From assembly GCA_016218045.1 (NCBI GenBank), contig JACRFB010000005.1, positions 1-46,953 of the forward strand: a stretch of 46,953 nt of DNA, written 5' to 3'. Position 1 is the first letter of the stretch. Each line of letters begins with the position of its first letter. This stretch comes from Ignavibacteriota bacterium. GTDB lineage: Bacteria; Bacteroidota; Ignavibacteria; SZUA-365. Shown here piece by piece: positions 44,628-46,953 of this stretch. A model generated the notes under the pieces. That model had not been told where the DNA came from. It saw only the letters and a program-made list of their open reading frames with translations, and did not search any database. Both the position numbers and the translations under genes were made by a program.

Positions 44628-44699
44628 ATGATTCGCTTTAGAGCTGCTTGTCTTATTAACGTTCTGTTCACCACTCTCGCGGGGGGGGGGGGGCAGTAG
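44628..44699 (+). other. detached signal-peptide frame of a broken T9SS gene
   Basis: ATG 44628 follows CAGGGGG and reads a good export signal (MIRFRAACLINVLFTTLAGG) that stops at TAG 44697 right after the G tract. If the tract had one more G, the frame would continue as AVAQPTECIIGSDNQSGVLM, giving a normal signal-peptidase site (AVAQ-P). It then meets TAA at 44771 directly after a second run of five G; one more G there would join it to the sorting-domain frame at 44776. Confidence 0.6.
44681..44693. repeat. 13-base poly-G tract inside a signal-peptide region
   Basis: Thirteen consecutive G bases. Tracts of this length are prone to slippage and are known phase-variation switches in other bacteria. 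They are also a common site of sequencing error, so the length needs independent reading. Confidence 0.9.
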
Positions 44700-44775
44700 C
44701 CCAGCCCACCGAGTGTATCATTGGGAGTGATAATCAAAGCGGGGTCCTCATGTCCAACGAAGTACGGGGGTAATC

Positions 44776-45189
44776 ATGCGGATTGACGAGATCCTCAGCG
44801 GCACGTACACCAACCTTCAAGGCAGTCAAGCCCTACTTGTCCGCAACGGCTACCGACGCGTGTTGCCCCGGGAGCTGGTGCAGAAACGGAGCGCACGTAC
44901 GATGGGTGACATCCCCGCACCGGTGGATCCACTCGACTTGCGTGTGTACCCGAATCCCTTCAACCCGGTGACAACGATACGTTTCCGGCTGCCCGAGGCC
45001 GAGAATGTGCGCGTACAGGTGTTTACACTGCAGGGACGTGAAATTGCACGGCTGTTGGACGAGTGGCGCACGGCGGGCACACATTCGCTGATTTTCGAGG
45101 CGGGACCTTCGCTGCCGAACGGAGTGTATCTCGTCACGGTGAAAGCGGGCTCACACCGCTCGATGAAACGTGTGACGGTGTTGCGATGA
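44776..45189 (+). CDS. T9SS sorting-domain fragment, 3' part of a broken gene
   Basis: A 137-codon frame. Residues 1-45 are a short remainder of a passenger (ILSGTYTNLQGSQALLVRNG). Residues 50-137 form a textbook T9SS sorting domain (LRVYPNPFNPVTTIRFRLPE, VFTLQGREIARLL, NGVYLVTVKAGSHRSMKRVTVLR). It has no signal peptide of its own and cannot be exported as it stands. With two single-G corrections it joins the signal peptide at 44628 to give one exported protein of about 186 residues, so I regard it as the main part of a disrupted or phase-variable gene. Confidence 0.7.
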   Translation: MRIDEILSGTYTNLQGSQALLVRNGYRRVLPRELVQKRSARTMGDIPAPVDPLDLRVYPNPFNPVTTIRFRLPEAENVRVQVFTLQGREIARLLDEWRTAGTHSLIFEAGPSLPNGVYLVTVKAGSHRSMKRVTVLR

Positions 45190-45233
45190 TGATAATTAGA
45201 CGATAATACAACGGTAATTCGGAGATATCACAA

Positions 45234-46868
45234 ATGATACACAATATTCGGTGTATAATACAGTGTATAATGTTGATCTTCGTCTTCACCTGGACGCAGC
45301 AGGCGGATGCACAATCAGAACTGAAGTTGCTGCTTGAGTGTGTTGGAGACGATTGGGACTCGACTCTTGGATGGAATGTTGTAGCACTTGACGATGTCAA
45401 TGGAGACGGTTGGCCTGATTTCGGTGTGAGTGCGCTAAATAGAGGCAAATTGTATATATACTATGGCGGGCCGGGAATTCTCGACTGCATTCCGGATGCA
45501 GTTATTCCGGGTGGGTGGAATGTGGTTTATACCGATATTAATGGTGATCACCAACGCGACCTTGTGACCCTGGGGAGCAATGGGACCTCCAAACTGATAC
45601 ATGTATTATATGGTTCTAAGCCATGTCTGTTATGCAGTGATACACTCATTATTATGGAGTATCCTCAACCCGCAGCATACGCCACATTTGGGTCGTCTCT
45701 CGTTTCTGGAGATATCAACAATGATGGCTTCATGGATGTTATTGTAGCCGACTTCCACGGCGGTGATAACGGCAAGGTGGGTGGCGGAAATGTATTTATC
45801 TATCTAGGTGGAAATGTCTTTCCTATTGCGCCAAGTATCGTGCTTAATCAAGGATATCCGAGATACGAGCACGAGTATGGGCAGCTCACGAGCACAGGCG
45901 ATCTTAATGGCGACGGGGTGACGGATATTGCCGTGGGGAAAAGGCACTTCCGATCAGAGGCAAGAACAAACTACGATTATAGGCAGCTCTATATATACTA
46001 CGGTTCAGCAAGCTCCATAATGAACGCCTATACTCCCGATATTGTTCTTGATTCAAGACACGTCGGTGCAAGAGATAGTTCTAGGACATTTATCAACACT
46101 GCAAGCATTCTCGATGTGAATCGTGACTCCATTATGGATGTCTACTACGCAGAGGAAGACGGGTACATCCATTATGGATCAAGATCGGGGGTATTATCTT
46201 ACCCTCAGCGTACGCTATTCAAGCGGTATTGGTCACGCTTATATTCCGATGCATACGCCATCGGAGACTTGAACAACGACGATATTAGAGACTATGCGAT
46301 TGGTTCGGGGACAATCGACGTATTCATGTCATATTGGCCAGGACGGAGCACTGGAATTAATTCATCGGACTTTGGGAAAAGCGCTGCTCCGGGTATTGGT
46401 GCCGAAAGATATGGTAGTACGATTATGGGTAGCAAGCTTGCATCACTCGGTGATATCAACGGAGACGGTTATGATGACGTGTTGGTAGCGTCTCCTGAAG
46501 AGGGAGGCGGTCTTGCACGCGGCTTCTTCCATGTTCTCGGCGGCAATCAGGATTTGAAGGTGGAGGAACAAGGCCCGCCAGTATCACCCACGGGAATATC
46601 CATCAGTCCCGTCTGGCCGAACCCCACCCACGGCTCCAGCACGGCCTTGGTCACACTTCCTGCGCCGAGTACCGTCCGCGTGAGCGTGCACGACCTGCTC
46701 GGCCGCGAGCTGCGGACGCTGCGGACGGGACAACTTGCCGCGGACACACATGCACTGGGCTGGGACGCGTGTGATGCATCGGGGCACCCGGTAGCGGCAG
46801 GAACCTACCTGCTTACAGTGCAGAGCAACACCGGCACCGTCACCACCACCATACTCGTCACACGCTGA
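45234..46868 (+). CDS. FG-GAP repeat protein with T9SS sorting domain
   Basis: A 544-residue exported protein with CGGAG before ATG 45234 and a signal peptide ending QADAQ (residue 27). At least seven FG-GAP/VCBS-type units carry calcium loops: DDVNGDGWPD, TDINGDHQRD, GDINNDGFMD, GDLNGDGVTD, LDVNRDSIMD, GDLNNDDIRD and GDINGDGYDD; together they should form an integrin-alpha-like beta-propeller. Residues 455-544 are a T9SS sorting domain with VWPNPTHG in place of YPNP. The propeller part is AT-rich while the sorting domain from about 46565 is GC-rich, as if joined from two sources. A calcium-dependent surface binding role is likely. Confidence 0.88.
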   Translation: MIHNIRCIIQCIMLIFVFTWTQQADAQSELKLLLECVGDDWDSTLGWNVVALDDVNGDGWPDFGVSALNRGKLYIYYGGPGILDCIPDAVIPGGWNVVYTDINGDHQRDLVTLGSNGTSKLIHVLYGSKPCLLCSDTLIIMEYPQPAAYATFGSSLVSGDINNDGFMDVIVADFHGGDNGKVGGGNVFIYLGGNVFPIAPSIVLNQGYPRYEHEYGQLTSTGDLNGDGVTDIAVGKRHFRSEARTNYDYRQLYIYYGSASSIMNAYTPDIVLDSRHVGARDSSRTFINTASILDVNRDSIMDVYYAEEDGYIHYGSRSGVLSYPQRTLFKRYWSRLYSDAYAIGDLNNDDIRDYAIGSGTIDVFMSYWPGRSTGINSSDFGKSAAPGIGAERYGSTIMGSKLASLGDINGDGYDDVLVASPEEGGGLARGFFHVLGGNQDLKVEEQGPPVSPTGISISPVWPNPTHGSSTALVTLPAPSTVRVSVHDLLGRELRTLRTGQLAADTHALGWDACDASGHPVAAGTYLLTVQSNTGTVTTTILVTR

Positions 46869-46881
46869 CAGGAGGTCCTTC

Positions 46882-46953
46882 ATGAAAGCACTCATGTGTG
46901 GCCTCGTCCTACTTCTAGCGTATTCTGTCGTTCGTGCACAACCGGCCGCTACG
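46882..46953 (+). CDS. exported protein, 3' partial at window end
   Basis: Only 24 codons are visible. AGGAGG stands 5 bases before ATG 46882, and the text is a signal peptide (KALMCGLVLLLAYSVVRAQP) with a cleavage site after VRA. It is 13 bases after the FG-GAP gene, so probably cotranscribed. Likely another secreted, perhaps T9SS-sorted, protein; nothing more can be said. Confidence 0.75.
   Translation, partial: MKALMCGLVLLLAYSVVRAQPAAT

Overview
The window reads as chromosome of a GC-rich member of the Bacteroidota/Chlorobi (FCB) group, most like Ignavibacteria/Kapabacteria-type lineages. Six genes encode secreted proteins that end in a type IX secretion (T9SS) C-terminal sorting domain of the YPNP/YPNPFN kind. 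Arginine synthesis uses the Bacteroidota-style acylornithine transcarbamylase. One promoter fits the Bacteroidota pattern TTTG-N20-TAnnTTTG closely. Many genes nevertheless carry clear Shine-Dalgarno sites (GGAGG), which classical Bacteroidota usually lack. The genus assignment is an inference; there is no rRNA here.

Positions 1-11000 are a lower-GC accessory stretch: a peptidoglycan-binding protein fragment, an HNH protein, a BNR-repeat T9SS protein, a DUF2188 protein, a tight two-gene module (soluble protein plus four-helix membrane protein), an AT-rich orphan membrane protein, a dead ISNCY-type transposase and another T9SS protein. From 11.5 to 13.3 kb lie two related helical proteins of unknown function, each followed by a terminator-like hairpin. 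From 14.5 to 21.9 kb is a metal-efflux cluster: a frameshifted His-rich gene, a CusB-like adaptor, a CusA/CzcA-like RND pump, a Cys/His-rich secreted protein, a cupredoxin and a Met/His-rich lipoprotein. No outer-membrane channel gene is present.

From 22.05 to 30.5 kb is a compact arginine operon (GNAT, argG, argC, argD, argF', argB, argE/dapE-like, argH), with start/stop overlaps at several junctions. Before it lie a promoter, a previously hidden 28-codon leader peptide with paired arginine codons, and a strong hairpin that can compete with an upstream pairing. This has the layout of a ribosome-mediated arginine attenuator and is the most interesting feature of the window. The transcarbamylase carries Val at the position that separates acetyl- from succinylornithine specificity.

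Convergent to it is an operon for a small membrane protein, a ferritin-like protein, a stand-alone B12-binding protein with the CarH-type Wx9EH motif, and a helical partner. Divergent from that run a citD-citE fusion and citF (citrate lyase gamma-beta and alpha).

From 36.4 kb on, intergenic DNA is repeat-rich: 8-bp satellites, REP-like palindromes in 36-bp tandem units, and a roughly 0.78-kb mosaic block present in two direct copies that flank a 1717-residue T9SS giant. The last part holds a T9SS gene broken at a 13-G homopolymer, an FG-GAP T9SS protein and the start of another secreted protein.
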